Positions 39,227 through 49,208 of a DNA stretch of 64,000 nt are shown here, piece after piece; the first letter of the stretch is position 1, and every line of letters begins with the position of its first letter. A program made the translations under genes and the position numbers. The DNA lies in NCBI GenBank assembly GCA_026706455.1, contig JAPOYS010000148.1:55330-119329 (forward strand), given 5' to 3'. The notes beneath the pieces are model-generated. The model was not told where the DNA came from and made no database searches. It was given only the letters and a program-made list of their open reading frames with translations. Origin of the DNA: Chloroflexota bacterium. GTDB taxonomy: Bacteria; Chloroflexota; Anaerolineae; Aggregatilineales; Phototrophicaceae.

Positions 39227-40591
39227 TCAGTTCGCCCGCTTCCAGACCCCACCGACCAAATTGAACAGTACAATCTCGGCGCTTGCGTCTCCCGCTGCCT
39301 GCACTGAAGCGCGCAGGCGAGCCGAGCCGTCCGAGCCGATTGCGACACTCGCGTCGACAACCTGGACTTCAGTTGGCGGCGCGTTCAATCTATATCGTTC
39401 GTAGGCGGTCAGGCGCGCGCTTTCATCGGCGGTGTCGTAGAGACTCAGCCACTCGTCTTGACGGCGCGCTGTCATCAGTTGCGCCTCCAGGTTGAGGCGC
39501 CATAGAACAAAGTCCCGCCAATCCAGATCGGCTTCTCCAAGACTCAGGTTGATCCCTTGCTCAACTAGGGATAGGTCGCCGGAATCAGTCAGCGCCGACA
39601 AGAGCCGGGCGATTTTGTCAGCGCCGTAATTGGCGGCCAGCGAACGCATCAGGGTCGCGCCGCCGTCCAGTCGCGTGAAGGTCTCGCTGAGCCAGGCGAT
39701 GGCCGAAGCCCGCAGGAAATGGCTGTCATGGAAAGGCGAGAGCTTGAGGTAGCCGGTGTGCGCGTCGACGAGCCGCTCAGCCAGCAATTTGCTGACGAGC
39801 AGCTGCCGCCAGCCATCGAAGGGATAATCGGCGCGCGCGATATCAAGGTAGGGCGATCGTATCAGCAGGCGCATGTTCGCTTGATCCAGCCAAGCCGCCT
39901 CATGGGCCGCTTCGGCTGCTATGTCCACCGATAGCGGCGGCAATCCGGCGCATTCCAGGATCTCGCAGCCGTTCTCAAGCCAGGCTGAAAGCGCGTCGGT
40001 TACCTGCCGCGCGAACAGTTCATCCGCGTCGCGATAGCGGACGACAAGAGCGCTCGATTCAAGGCTGTGGCCCTCACCCCAAAATGATAGATCCTGCGCG
40101 ACATGGCGCCAGCCCTCGTCCGAACGGCGATAAAACCACAAGCGTACGTAGGGCAGGTCCTTGATGTTTTCCTGAACGAGCACACGCGCGCGGTCGCGGT
40201 CGATTGTCACATCCAGAATGTTGCCCGGCAGATCGATATCGCCGGCCGACTTCAAGACGCCGTATTGCTGGAATAAAGCCTGCTGTCCAGCGAGCCAGTT
40301 CGCGTCCTCAGTGTTCTGAATATTGAGGAAGCTATTGAGATCGCCAATGCGAAGCGCCGCCATCTCCGCTTTGACCGTGTCCTGCAGCAGCTGCGCAAAT
40401 TGCCTTTCGATTTCCAGCAATCGCTGGCGCAAGAAAAGCAATCCCAAGGCGATTGAGGCAGCCAGCAGAAGGACGAGCGCCAGCAAAGCCAAGGCTGCGC
40501 GCCGGCGTCTGCGCTTCTCGGCCGCGCTCTCGCGGCTGGACCCGTCGATGCGCTGCGATTCCACATCCCATTCCAAGCGTATCCGGCTCAC
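39227..40591 (-). CDS. Membrane-anchored hypothetical protein, possibly a degenerate peptidase-MA-like domain
   Basis: Single N-terminal TM (RAALALLALVLLLAASIALGLLFL). C-half ...QLLVSKLLAERLVDAHTGYLKLSPFHDSHFLRASAIAWLSETFTRL...LMRSLAANYGADKIARLLSAL resembles WLSEG/YG.....LL patterns of gluzincin MA proteins but has no HExxH. Confidence 0.6.
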   Translation of the reverse strand: MSRIRLEWDVESQRIDGSSRESAAEKRRRRRAALALLALVLLLAASIALGLLFLRQRLLEIERQFAQLLQDTVKAEMAALRIGDLNSFLNIQNTEDANWLAGQQALFQQYGVLKSAGDIDLPGNILDVTIDRDRARVLVQENIKDLPYVRLWFYRRSDEGWRHVAQDLSFWGEGHSLESSALVVRYRDADELFARQVTDALSAWLENGCEILECAGLPPLSVDIAAEAAHEAAWLDQANMRLLIRSPYLDIARADYPFDGWRQLLVSKLLAERLVDAHTGYLKLSPFHDSHFLRASAIAWLSETFTRLDGGATLMRSLAANYGADKIARLLSALTDSGDLSLVEQGINLSLGEADLDWRDFVLWRLNLEAQLMTARRQDEWLSLYDTADESARLTAYERYRLNAPPTEVQVVDASVAIGSDGSARLRASVQAAGDASAEIVLFNLVGGVWKRAN

Positions 40592-40594
40592 GAT

Positions 40595-41392
40595 TCAGGC
40601 TCCGTCAGCGGCGAGTAGCTGGAGCATTCCGCCATCTGTCCGATGAATTCGCCCACTTTCATCGCAAATGAGCAAGCTGCCGTCCGACAGGACATCAATG
40701 GCGACGCCGGAAATGTTGCCGATAGCGACGGCTTGATTCAGCGTGGTCAGTCTGCTTTTCCAGTTTGCGAATAGGCCGGGCGCCGCGATTTGCCTATACC
40801 AGCGCTCGATCTTGAATATCAGCGCCGCGATCAATTCGGCGCGATCCAGTCGGCGTCCGGCGCCGTCTTCCAGGCTGATGGCTCTTTCGCTCAAGGGAGT
40901 AAAATCGAAGTCAGCGCGCACGTTGACGCCGATGCCGAGTACCGCGCCTATCAAGCGGTCAGCTTGCCATAGAGCCTCCGGCAGCAGGCCGCAAACTTTC
41001 TTGCCCTCGATTTGTACATCATTTGGCCATTTGATGCCGACGCCTTCGCAGCCGACTTCTTCAGCCAGGTCATAGACGCTTAGGGCGGCGAGCATGTTCA
41101 AACGCGGAAGCTGCGCCGCCTCGGGCTTCAGTATTAGCGATAGCGCCAGCGCTTCATTTGGAGGCGTCTGCCAACTCCGACCATGGCGGCCTCGGCCGCG
41201 CGTCTGTTCATTGGCGATGACGACGGCGCCTGCCGGCGCGCCCGCCGCCAGCCAGGCTTTCGCCACATCATTGGTGCTCTCGACTCGCTCGAAGTACTTG
41301 AAGGGGCAAGCCAGCTTCTGCGCCAAGATCGAATGCGACAGCGTCATTTCAAAGCCACTCATTGATTCCTTGTTTCGCATTGTAGCAGACAT
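40595..41392 (-). CDS. birA: Biotin--[acetyl-CoA-carboxylase] ligase
   Basis: VESTNDVAKAWL, NEQTRGRGRHGRSWQTP, VGIKWPNDVQIEGKKVCGLLPE, GIGVNV. Confidence 0.93.
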   Translation of the reverse strand: MSATMRNKESMSGFEMTLSHSILAQKLACPFKYFERVESTNDVAKAWLAAGAPAGAVVIANEQTRGRGRHGRSWQTPPNEALALSLILKPEAAQLPRLNMLAALSVYDLAEEVGCEGVGIKWPNDVQIEGKKVCGLLPEALWQADRLIGAVLGIGVNVRADFDFTPLSERAISLEDGAGRRLDRAELIAALIFKIERWYRQIAAPGLFANWKSRLTTLNQAVAIGNISGVAIDVLSDGSLLICDESGRIHRTDGGMLQLLAADGA

Positions 41393-41510
41393 GGCAGGGC
41401 GACTAGAATAGAATCCGCCGCGATTGCGAAGCGAAGGCGGATCTTGCTGGAGCCAATCTGAAATTGGGCATGTCCATTACGCTCAGCGCGATTTTAGGAG
41501 AGGGGCTGGT

Positions 41511-42023
41511 ATGAATCAAATCTGGACGCCATGGCGGTTGGATTACATCAAAGGCAAGCGCGACGGCTTTGATTCATGCCTGTTTTGCCAGATCGCGGAG
41601 GCGCCCGAAGATGACGCTGAGCGCCAGGTCATCGCCCGCTCATCCTACACCTATGTCGTACTCAATCGCTATCCTTATACCTACGGCCATACAATGGTCA
41701 TTCCCTACGCGCATGAATCGTCGCTCGAGGACATGTCGACTGCGGCTTTAGCCGACTTGATGCTCATGACGAATCGCGCGATGGGCGCGCTGCGGGAAGT
41801 GGCGCAACCGCCGGCTTTCAATATCGGCGCGAATATCGGCGCGGCCGCTGGCGCTGGCATCGCGGCGGATTTTCACTTTCATATCGTGCCGCGCTGGAAT
41901 GGCGATCACAATTTTATGCAATGCATCGGCGGCGCGCGCGCCATACCCGACACGCTGTCCAACATAGCGGAGCAGATGCGCGAGGCTTGGCAAAGCCTGT
42001 ACCTTTCGACGCCAGACAGTTAA
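41511..42023 (+). CDS. HIT domain protein (Ap4A hydrolase/phosphorylase-like)
   Basis: MNQIWTPWRLDYIKGKRDGFDSCLFCQI...GHTMVIPYAH...ADFHFHIVPRWNGDHNFM. Start moved to 41511, preceded by an AGGAGAGG-like RBS. Confidence 0.93.
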   Translation: MNQIWTPWRLDYIKGKRDGFDSCLFCQIAEAPEDDAERQVIARSSYTYVVLNRYPYTYGHTMVIPYAHESSLEDMSTAALADLMLMTNRAMGALREVAQPPAFNIGANIGAAAGAGIAADFHFHIVPRWNGDHNFMQCIGGARAIPDTLSNIAEQMREAWQSLYLSTPDS

Positions 42024-42127
42024 ACGCAAGCGAATGCCCAGTGTTCGCTTTCAGCCGCACTCCGACTTGGCGCCGCGCATCTGATGAGAAGCCGCTGCTT
42101 AGGCAAGCATGAGGCAGCTGGCTTCGT

Positions 42128-44131
42128 TTGTCGGCTCGGCTCAACCAGGCGAGGATGCGATTGAGAATACGCGCAAGTCTAGGTAAGCGCCGGCGCGATT
42201 TGGCGAGTCTGCTTCTGGTCGTCTTGCTGGCGGCTGCTCTGCGCTTGGGGCGAAGCGATGTCGTCGAGTACTTTCATGATGACGCGATGCTGGCTACCCT
42301 GGCGCTGGAACTGGCTGATGGACAGCGCTTCCCGCTGACCGGCATTCTGTCCTCGACCGGCATCCCCAATTCGCCGGTAAGCGTATATTTCCTGGCGCTT
42401 CCTTTCGCCCTGTTTTCAGATCCGGCTGTCGTAATTCATTTTGTCATGATCTGGAATGCGCTCGGCGTCGCCCTCTTGTGGCTGCTGGCGCGCTGGCACT
42501 GCGGTTGGCGCATAGCGCTATTCGCGGGCCTCGCTTATGCCGTCAATCCCTGGGCTGTCTTATTCAGCCGCAAAATCTGGGCGCAGGAGCTGCATACGCC
42601 TATCATCATCCTGGGTCTGCTGCTATTGCTCAAGGGCTTCTGGGAGTTGCGTGACAGCGGGCGGCGAGCGCGGTCCGTTGCTGTGTCGCAAAGCCTGGGC
42701 CTCCCGATCCTGCTATTTGGCCTCCAATTTCATTTCGCTGCCTGGCCCCTCGCCTTGCTGATTCCGGTCTCGTTCTGGCTGGGTCGGCGCCGGCTGCACA
42801 TTGGCGCTGTCCTCGCGGCAGTCGCGCTGTCAACGGCGGTCTGCGCGCCCTACGCCCTGGGCTTGGCGCAAACGCTCGAAAGCGATCCCGCACGGATTTC
42901 CGATGCTATGGCGCGGTCTGTCGGCAGCCGTCCGCAGTTCAGCAGCGCCTCCCTTAGCGCAACTCTGCGCCTCGCCGCCGGCGCTGGATTAGAATACTGG
43001 CTCGCTCCCGACCAGGTCGCCGATATCACAGCCGGGTTCACGCCGCTGCTCCCGCTCGCCTTCGCCTTGATCCCCCTCATCGCGCTTGGCATAGGCGCGG
43101 CAATCGCGCAAATGCGCAGTTTTGCCTGGCTTATACTGATCTGGGCTTTTCTGCCGAGCCTGCTGCTGATAGTCGAATGGACGCCCGTCTACATTCACTA
43201 TTTCATCCCCTCAATCCCGGCGCTGGCGCTCTTGGTAGGCATCGGTCTCGATCGAGTTTTGCGGCTCGCTGCGCGCTCTTATGCCTTGCAGACCCTCGTA
43301 TGCCTGTCCTTCGCGCTTATCCTCGCCCTGCAGATCCAAGCATGGCATGCCGCTCTGGGCTATGTAGACAGGCGTCACGTGAATTATCCCGGCTTCACCA
43401 CGCCTTTGTCGAAGCTATTGCCCTTGCGCGACGCCCTGTCCGCCGTTGACGATGTGGTGGTGCTTGCGCCGGGCATGGCTTGGAACTTGCATCATGAGGT
43501 CGCGGTATGGGATACGCTATTGTGGGATTCAGCCAAATGCGCGCGCACGATAGTCCCGGCCGGCTACGCGGTATTTCCGAATCAGGCATTTGCCGCCCTC
43601 ATGGCCCCCGGCGCTCCACAGGGTCGTCTGACGGATCTGTATCGCAACGAGAGCGCAAAGTCTTTCCCAACAAGGGAAGGCGGCCGCGAATACACGCTAT
43701 ATCGGTGGAGCGCGGCGCCGGCTTGGCATGATTCATCCATTCACCCCATCGCGCCTCAGCGATTCGCCAATGGCATCCGCTTAACCGGCTATCGTTGGCA
43801 AGACGATCAGATCGCGCTCGAGTGGCTTCTGCCCGCGCGGCAGACCGGCGAAGATCTGCAGTACAGCGCGCAAGCGTACGCCGCCGATGGCACGCGCCTG
43901 GCGCAGCTTGACGCCCGCTTTTGGCACGGACGGCACTGGTGTGAAGGCGATCGCCTTCTGACCTTTGGTCCGTTGGTTCAGCAGGAATCCGCAAGATCCC
44001 TGACGATAGCGCTGTACAAGCTACGCAAGGGAAAAGAGGCGGAGGGCTACATCAATGTTGAGCTGTTGGATGAAATGGATAGGCCAACAAGGCAGAGCGT
44101 CGCGATTCGCATAGCGGCGGGAAACGGCTAA
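42128..44131 (+). CDS. GT-C/PMT-like polytopic membrane protein
   Basis: 667 aa; SDVVEYFHDDAMLATLALELADGQRFPLTGI...GIPNSPVSVYFLALPFALF; many TMs; start possibly 42155. Confidence 0.7.
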   Translation: MSARLNQARMRLRIRASLGKRRRDLASLLLVVLLAAALRLGRSDVVEYFHDDAMLATLALELADGQRFPLTGILSSTGIPNSPVSVYFLALPFALFSDPAVVIHFVMIWNALGVALLWLLARWHCGWRIALFAGLAYAVNPWAVLFSRKIWAQELHTPIIILGLLLLLKGFWELRDSGRRARSVAVSQSLGLPILLFGLQFHFAAWPLALLIPVSFWLGRRRLHIGAVLAAVALSTAVCAPYALGLAQTLESDPARISDAMARSVGSRPQFSSASLSATLRLAAGAGLEYWLAPDQVADITAGFTPLLPLAFALIPLIALGIGAAIAQMRSFAWLILIWAFLPSLLLIVEWTPVYIHYFIPSIPALALLVGIGLDRVLRLAARSYALQTLVCLSFALILALQIQAWHAALGYVDRRHVNYPGFTTPLSKLLPLRDALSAVDDVVVLAPGMAWNLHHEVAVWDTLLWDSAKCARTIVPAGYAVFPNQAFAALMAPGAPQGRLTDLYRNESAKSFPTREGGREYTLYRWSAAPAWHDSSIHPIAPQRFANGIRLTGYRWQDDQIALEWLLPARQTGEDLQYSAQAYAADGTRLAQLDARFWHGRHWCEGDRLLTFGPLVQQESARSLTIALYKLRKGKEAEGYINVELLDEMDRPTRQSVAIRIAAGNG

Positions 44132-46665
44132 GGCGCCGTCTCAGTCGCCTCAATTGCGTCGATTTCGTTCGCTTCCTGCGTACTCTGCGGAGCGGATGTT
44201 CCGTTCTCGATCCCTGCATCGTCCGGGGGAGTTGTCGCCGTTAATTCGAGCACTTCGTCCGCAATATCCCAGGGAACCACAAAGGTATCGTGGACCATCT
44301 CCGCATCGACGCCATCTTCCTCAAGGACTGTCACGTACCCCAGTCTCGGGTAGGCAAAGCCGTCGTGAATATAAAGCCCGACGGAGAGGCTGTAGTCAAG
44401 CATATTGACTTCATCGGAAAAGCGGTGAAATGTGGTGAAGGATTCGCCCCAGCGCCAATACTTGGTGGGCAAGCGCGGGGTCTGATCGTCTTGCGCGAAG
44501 ATGTCCCCATCCGCATCCAGCAGATGAGCGAAAACGGTGTAGTTGTCTTCGGGCGTTGATTCCGCCTTCCAGCTCAGCGAAACTTCGTTGAGGTCTAGGT
44601 CGAGCTTAAACGACTCGAGACGGATCGCGTCGGCGAAGACGGGCTGGGCGTCAACCGGAATCTCGGTGTAGCCGGCGGGGCTGGGCTGGGACCTAGCTGT
44701 GACAACGGCGCCAATTGGCAAGAGGACTGGATCAATATTCTGGCCCTCGACGTTGGTAGCGGCTATTGTTGTCGAGCGCATATCGCTTTTCCACTCGACC
44801 AGCAGATCAAATGGATAGCGCCCATAAGCGGCGCCGCTGATGTTGATCAAGTACTCGTCGGGATAAATCAGGTCGGCTTGCCAGCGCGACGTCCGCAAGC
44901 TGCCGGCGCCCGGAAAAGTGGCGTAGCGGCCAATTTCATGACCATGATCGTCGACCAAGGTGAGGAATATGCTATTGTCGCCCGTTGACTGCTTGAGCAC
45001 TTGCCAATAGAGCGTGACTCTTACGCGGTCGCCGGCCGCGTATCGCCGATCGCTGCGTTCGTACGCAACCAGCGCGACACCACCAAACTCAGCATATACG
45101 GGCCGCGCCATAGCGGGCACAGCCTCGACGGGCTGCGGCGCGCTGTACTGGCTGGCGATTACCGTAAAAGGCGCAAAGAGCGCGACTAGGCCCAGCAAGC
45201 GCAATTGCCAGACCATGGCGTCATGCAATAGCTCCTTGGGAACGGCATCGCCCGCCCGCACGAACTCCAAGTTTGGCGGGCGCAAGGAAAATGCTATCCA
45301 CCAGACGACTTCGACGAAGCCAACCGCGAGCAAGGGGCTGACGACGCCGATCAACGGGAAGAGCACTCGGCCCTCAGCCGCGCGCGTCAATGTGCTCCAG
45401 TAAAGGACGCCCAGCCACAAGAGCAGCAGGGCGAAGGCTAACGTAAGCAGATGCGCCAGCTCGTAGCGGGCGTAGGCGAAGTCGCTGATCGCCAGCAATT
45501 GCAGGCACAGGAATACGCAGCCGACCATACTTAGGAAGGTCATCAGGTCCAGCAATAGGTAAAAGATGCTCGCCACCTGAATATTGAGCGCGCCGAAGAG
45601 CCCCCAATATGACATGCGAAACTGTTGATATTCCGAAAACAAGTCGGCTAGGCTGAATGTAATCCCGCGGGGACCCGCGATATTTGCCATGGTGAATAGG
45701 CCGAAGGGCTCGCCGTAGAGTTGAACGTTGCGGAAATACCACCAGCCGGCAATCAACAGCCAGAACAGCGTTAGCGCGTACAGAAAGATCGCCAGACCGC
45801 GTCGATCCTGCGACTTGCGAAAAGCCAGCAACGCCACCAGCAGGATGACTGGGAGCAGCACCAAGCCCGTCAGCTTTGTGAGACTGGTCAACGCGAATAG
45901 CAGCGCGAGCGACAAGCTGCGACGAAGCGAAAAGCCGCCTCTGAGCGTACGCAGCATGACCAGGATCAGGGCGCTGTTCAAGGTCATCGCCAGGCTGTCG
46001 TTGTTGACGGAGGCGCTGACGAAAATGAACATGGGGTTGAGCCCGGTGATGGCGGCGGCAACGAAGGCGACGGTGGAACGCTGCGGCGACACGATCTCGC
46101 CGATCTTGTAGACGAGAACAATCGTTGCGGCGCCGAAAGCGAGACCAAGAAGCCGCATGGACGTGGCGGCCAGACCGGCGCCGGCAAATTGCGACAGCGA
46201 ATCGTCCGGCAGAACGAGGTTCTTGTTGCCGAAGGCGCCCGGCTGCCCCGCGCTCACATGCGGGTTGAGAAGGCGATAGAAGTCCGAATCGTCGATGTTA
46301 AAGGGCGCGGAGGCCAGCGCCATTACAGCGTAGTAGAGCGGCGGTTGGCTGCCATGCTGGCGGAAGATGGCGTCGGAGCCGTCAAACTCTTGCTTCGGCA
46401 AGCTGCCGGTCTTGCGCAAATGCTCCACATAGCCGAAATGCCAAAGCTCGTCATTGGCTTCAAATACTGGCGTCGCAACGACATACATCAGGCCGAAGAC
46501 GGCATAAAACAAAAGCGCCCATTGCAGCAGGCTCAGCGGAATGTCGACCGAATTCAACCATCGCCAGCCCTTGCGCAGCCTCTGGCCCAGCCAGTCTAGG
46601 TTGCGCGTCAAGCGATTAACCAGGCGTCGCACCTTCGGTTTCAGCCGGGCGAGTCTTGCTTGCAT
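44128..46665 (-). CDS. GT-C/PMT-like polytopic membrane protein with C-terminal extracytoplasmic beta-rich domains
   Basis: 845 aa; TPVFEANDELWHFGYVEHLRKTGSLPKQEF...GSQPPLYYAVMALA; C-terminal soluble region after the last TM. Confidence 0.7.
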   Translation of the reverse strand: MQARLARLKPKVRRLVNRLTRNLDWLGQRLRKGWRWLNSVDIPLSLLQWALLFYAVFGLMYVVATPVFEANDELWHFGYVEHLRKTGSLPKQEFDGSDAIFRQHGSQPPLYYAVMALASAPFNIDDSDFYRLLNPHVSAGQPGAFGNKNLVLPDDSLSQFAGAGLAATSMRLLGLAFGAATIVLVYKIGEIVSPQRSTVAFVAAAITGLNPMFIFVSASVNNDSLAMTLNSALILVMLRTLRGGFSLRRSLSLALLFALTSLTKLTGLVLLPVILLVALLAFRKSQDRRGLAIFLYALTLFWLLIAGWWYFRNVQLYGEPFGLFTMANIAGPRGITFSLADLFSEYQQFRMSYWGLFGALNIQVASIFYLLLDLMTFLSMVGCVFLCLQLLAISDFAYARYELAHLLTLAFALLLLWLGVLYWSTLTRAAEGRVLFPLIGVVSPLLAVGFVEVVWWIAFSLRPPNLEFVRAGDAVPKELLHDAMVWQLRLLGLVALFAPFTVIASQYSAPQPVEAVPAMARPVYAEFGGVALVAYERSDRRYAAGDRVRVTLYWQVLKQSTGDNSIFLTLVDDHGHEIGRYATFPGAGSLRTSRWQADLIYPDEYLINISGAAYGRYPFDLLVEWKSDMRSTTIAATNVEGQNIDPVLLPIGAVVTARSQPSPAGYTEIPVDAQPVFADAIRLESFKLDLDLNEVSLSWKAESTPEDNYTVFAHLLDADGDIFAQDDQTPRLPTKYWRWGESFTTFHRFSDEVNMLDYSLSVGLYIHDGFAYPRLGYVTVLEEDGVDAEMVHDTFVVPWDIADEVLELTATTPPDDAGIENGTSAPQSTQEANEIDAIEATETAP

Positions 46666-46798
46666 GTTCGCGCGTCACCGTCTTTGGAACTTTGCCAGGC
46701 GGAAGTGTGGTTCATAACAGACAGTATAATGCCAATCCATTGACCGCAACATAATTTGGGCATTGGTCGCGCTGGCGCAACTGGAATCCGGCATAGCG

Positions 46799-49198
46799 TC
46801 ATTCGACCGTTAGCGTGACGGGCAGAACCCCGATGTCGCCATCCCCAGCAACATCAGCGCCGCGTACCGGCAGTCTGGCAATTGTGCCGTTGTCGCTATC
46901 GTACAGGTACATAAGCACCCAAATCCGGTAATCGCCCGGCGCGATGTCCTCTGGCAAGCGAAGCGCGCGATTATCCCAGATTGGCCAGCGCGGCTTCCAG
47001 GACGAGCTCGGCGCGAAGCCGTCTTGCGGTCCCGAGTCCCGCCCTTGAATGGCCGGAAAGTCGCCGCGGCTTTGAACGATGAACCAGGCAATCGTATAAT
47101 CTTGCTCGAGTTCCCTGTCCGTTTGCCAGAGCAAGGACAGTTCGATTGCTTCGCCCGCGCTGTAGCGGGTTCCATTGGGCAAGACGAAACTTGACAGATA
47201 TATGTATTCGCCGTAGCGCAAACTAGTGGCAGCGTCGCCGGCATATTGACCGAGGGGACTGGGCGCCGGGCTGCGCGTGCTGTATTCCAAAAGCCGGACC
47301 GTCGGATCAGCTTCTGCCAGCTGGATCTCGCGCAGTGGATAGTAATGTTGCGCTAGATAGCGCTCCACGGGTCGGAAACTCCAGCGCATGAAGGGGCTGG
47401 TATTCACTAATACCCACAAGCGGTCGAGGCCGCTTGCGAGACGCTGCAGGGATCGGAAGCTCTGTACATCAAACCAGTCGTTAGGATTATTGGAAATGAT
47501 CGCGGCCCGCTGCTTGTCGCTGGCTGCTTGCGCCAGCGGTCGGTCCAGTATGATCGGGCGCGGTCTGCTGGCATCCATGTGGTTAAGCATAAAATCGCTG
47601 TAATCGCCGTCGGGTATCAGAAGCACGTCCTCAGGCTCGGCGTTCCGCGCGACAAAGTCGAGCGCTTGGTGCAGCGCTCGCTGACTCGAACGCGTAAGCG
47701 GATCCTTGTCGTACGCCGCCGACAAGTTTAGCAGAATGAGCGGAAGGCTGAGCGCGGCCAGCAAGGGCGAAAGATGGCGCCAGCGGGAGTCGGGATCGCG
47801 CAGATACAGGCGCAGAGCGGCCGCCGTTAGCGCGAGGTAGACGGCGAAACTCAGTGACCAAGTCGGCAGTTGGGCGCGCGCCCACAGAAATTCAAAGCCC
47901 AAATCGAGCCAGCGCTGCGGCAAAACCACCCAGCGGAAGTAACGCGGCTGGGTCAATGCTGCCGGCCACTCCGAGAGACCGTTGGCCTCCGGCGGCAAGG
48001 ACTCGCTGTATCGACTTAAGCTCAGAGAGGCGCCCGCAAATTGGATCCAGATGCCGTAAAAGACTAACGCGACCCAGACCAAGCGCAAGCGTCGCCGGCG
48101 TCGATGGAGCATCGCCTGCGCGACCGGCGCCGTCGCCAGCATGAGGATCGGTATGCAGGGAAGCAAGAAACGCGGGGGCCAGCTAAGCCCGCCAAACCAG
48201 TGCGCGCCGGTCAGCAAGGCGTGCCCCGCTGTATAACCAGCGATTAGCAGCGCGGCGGACAGGACAAGCCTCATGCGCCCGGCTCGCCAGAGCATGACCG
48301 CGCCGGGTATAGCCAGGAGCAGCAGCGGCGATGTCGCCCAAATGCTGGCGCCCGGGCTCAAAAGGTAGGCGCGTAGGGCGAGGCCGAGGGTTTCCGTCTC
48401 GAAGCCCAACCGAGCCGCCAGCTCCTCCAGCTCCGCTGAGAGTGGATCGAAGAGCATCGGAATTAGCAAAAGCAGCAGCAGCGCCAGCAATGCCAGGGCG
48501 GCGGCGCCTGTGGCGCGACGGTTGCCCGGGCGCGGGGGCGGCAGCGCGAAGACGAGGACTGCCGGCAAGGCGAAGGCAGCCGAGAATTTGGTCGCGTAAG
48601 CGAGCAGCATCGCCACTGCCGCCGCCGCCAGGCTTATGGCGCGAACCCTCGCGTGCTGGCCATGTCCCAGTTGCAGGGCAAAAAAAGCCGCAAGAATGAA
48701 CAGCGCCGTCAAGGGCTCGCGAAAAAAGGTCTGGCTGTAAGCCCAAAGATTCGTGCTTGCGCCCGCGCTGATCGCGACGCCGACCGCGACCGCATCCCGG
48801 TAGGACATGGAGCGCAGGGTCAGATAAACCAAGCCCGCTATCAGAGAGGTGATAATGATGTTGAAAAGCCAGACAGTGTGAATATTGCCCAGACGCGGCA
48901 GGGCTTGCGCCAATCGAAGCAAAGGATCAGCTAGCAAAATATGGAGGCGCTCGTCGACCTGGTATTCGCCCAGCGGCAGAGGGTTTGACTCGCGTATGAG
49001 GAAGGGGAGCTTGATCCAACTCGTTTCATCCATCAGCCAATCGCCGTAGCGGACCTGGCTGGTGACGGCGTCGAGCGCGCGCCGCGTATCGCCCGATTGG
49101 ATCGCGCCGCGGTACGTCAGCATGTAGACGCCAACGCAGAACGAGACGATGAGGAGAAAAACTCGGCAGCGATGAATGTGATCGGCGGAGCGGGTCAT
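46799..49198 (-). CDS. GT-C-like polytopic membrane protein
   Basis: 799 aa, about 10+ TMs in the N-terminal two thirds, C-terminal soluble domain; same general architecture as its neighbours. Confidence 0.65.
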   Translation of the reverse strand: MTRSADHIHRCRVFLLIVSFCVGVYMLTYRGAIQSGDTRRALDAVTSQVRYGDWLMDETSWIKLPFLIRESNPLPLGEYQVDERLHILLADPLLRLAQALPRLGNIHTVWLFNIIITSLIAGLVYLTLRSMSYRDAVAVGVAISAGASTNLWAYSQTFFREPLTALFILAAFFALQLGHGQHARVRAISLAAAAVAMLLAYATKFSAAFALPAVLVFALPPPRPGNRRATGAAALALLALLLLLLIPMLFDPLSAELEELAARLGFETETLGLALRAYLLSPGASIWATSPLLLLAIPGAVMLWRAGRMRLVLSAALLIAGYTAGHALLTGAHWFGGLSWPPRFLLPCIPILMLATAPVAQAMLHRRRRRLRLVWVALVFYGIWIQFAGASLSLSRYSESLPPEANGLSEWPAALTQPRYFRWVVLPQRWLDLGFEFLWARAQLPTWSLSFAVYLALTAAALRLYLRDPDSRWRHLSPLLAALSLPLILLNLSAAYDKDPLTRSSQRALHQALDFVARNAEPEDVLLIPDGDYSDFMLNHMDASRPRPIILDRPLAQAASDKQRAAIISNNPNDWFDVQSFRSLQRLASGLDRLWVLVNTSPFMRWSFRPVERYLAQHYYPLREIQLAEADPTVRLLEYSTRSPAPSPLGQYAGDAATSLRYGEYIYLSSFVLPNGTRYSAGEAIELSLLWQTDRELEQDYTIAWFIVQSRGDFPAIQGRDSGPQDGFAPSSSWKPRWPIWDNRALRLPEDIAPGDYRIWVLMYLYDSDNGTIARLPVRGADVAGDGDIGVLPVTLTVE

Positions 49199-49208
49199 GG
49201 CGGTCGCT

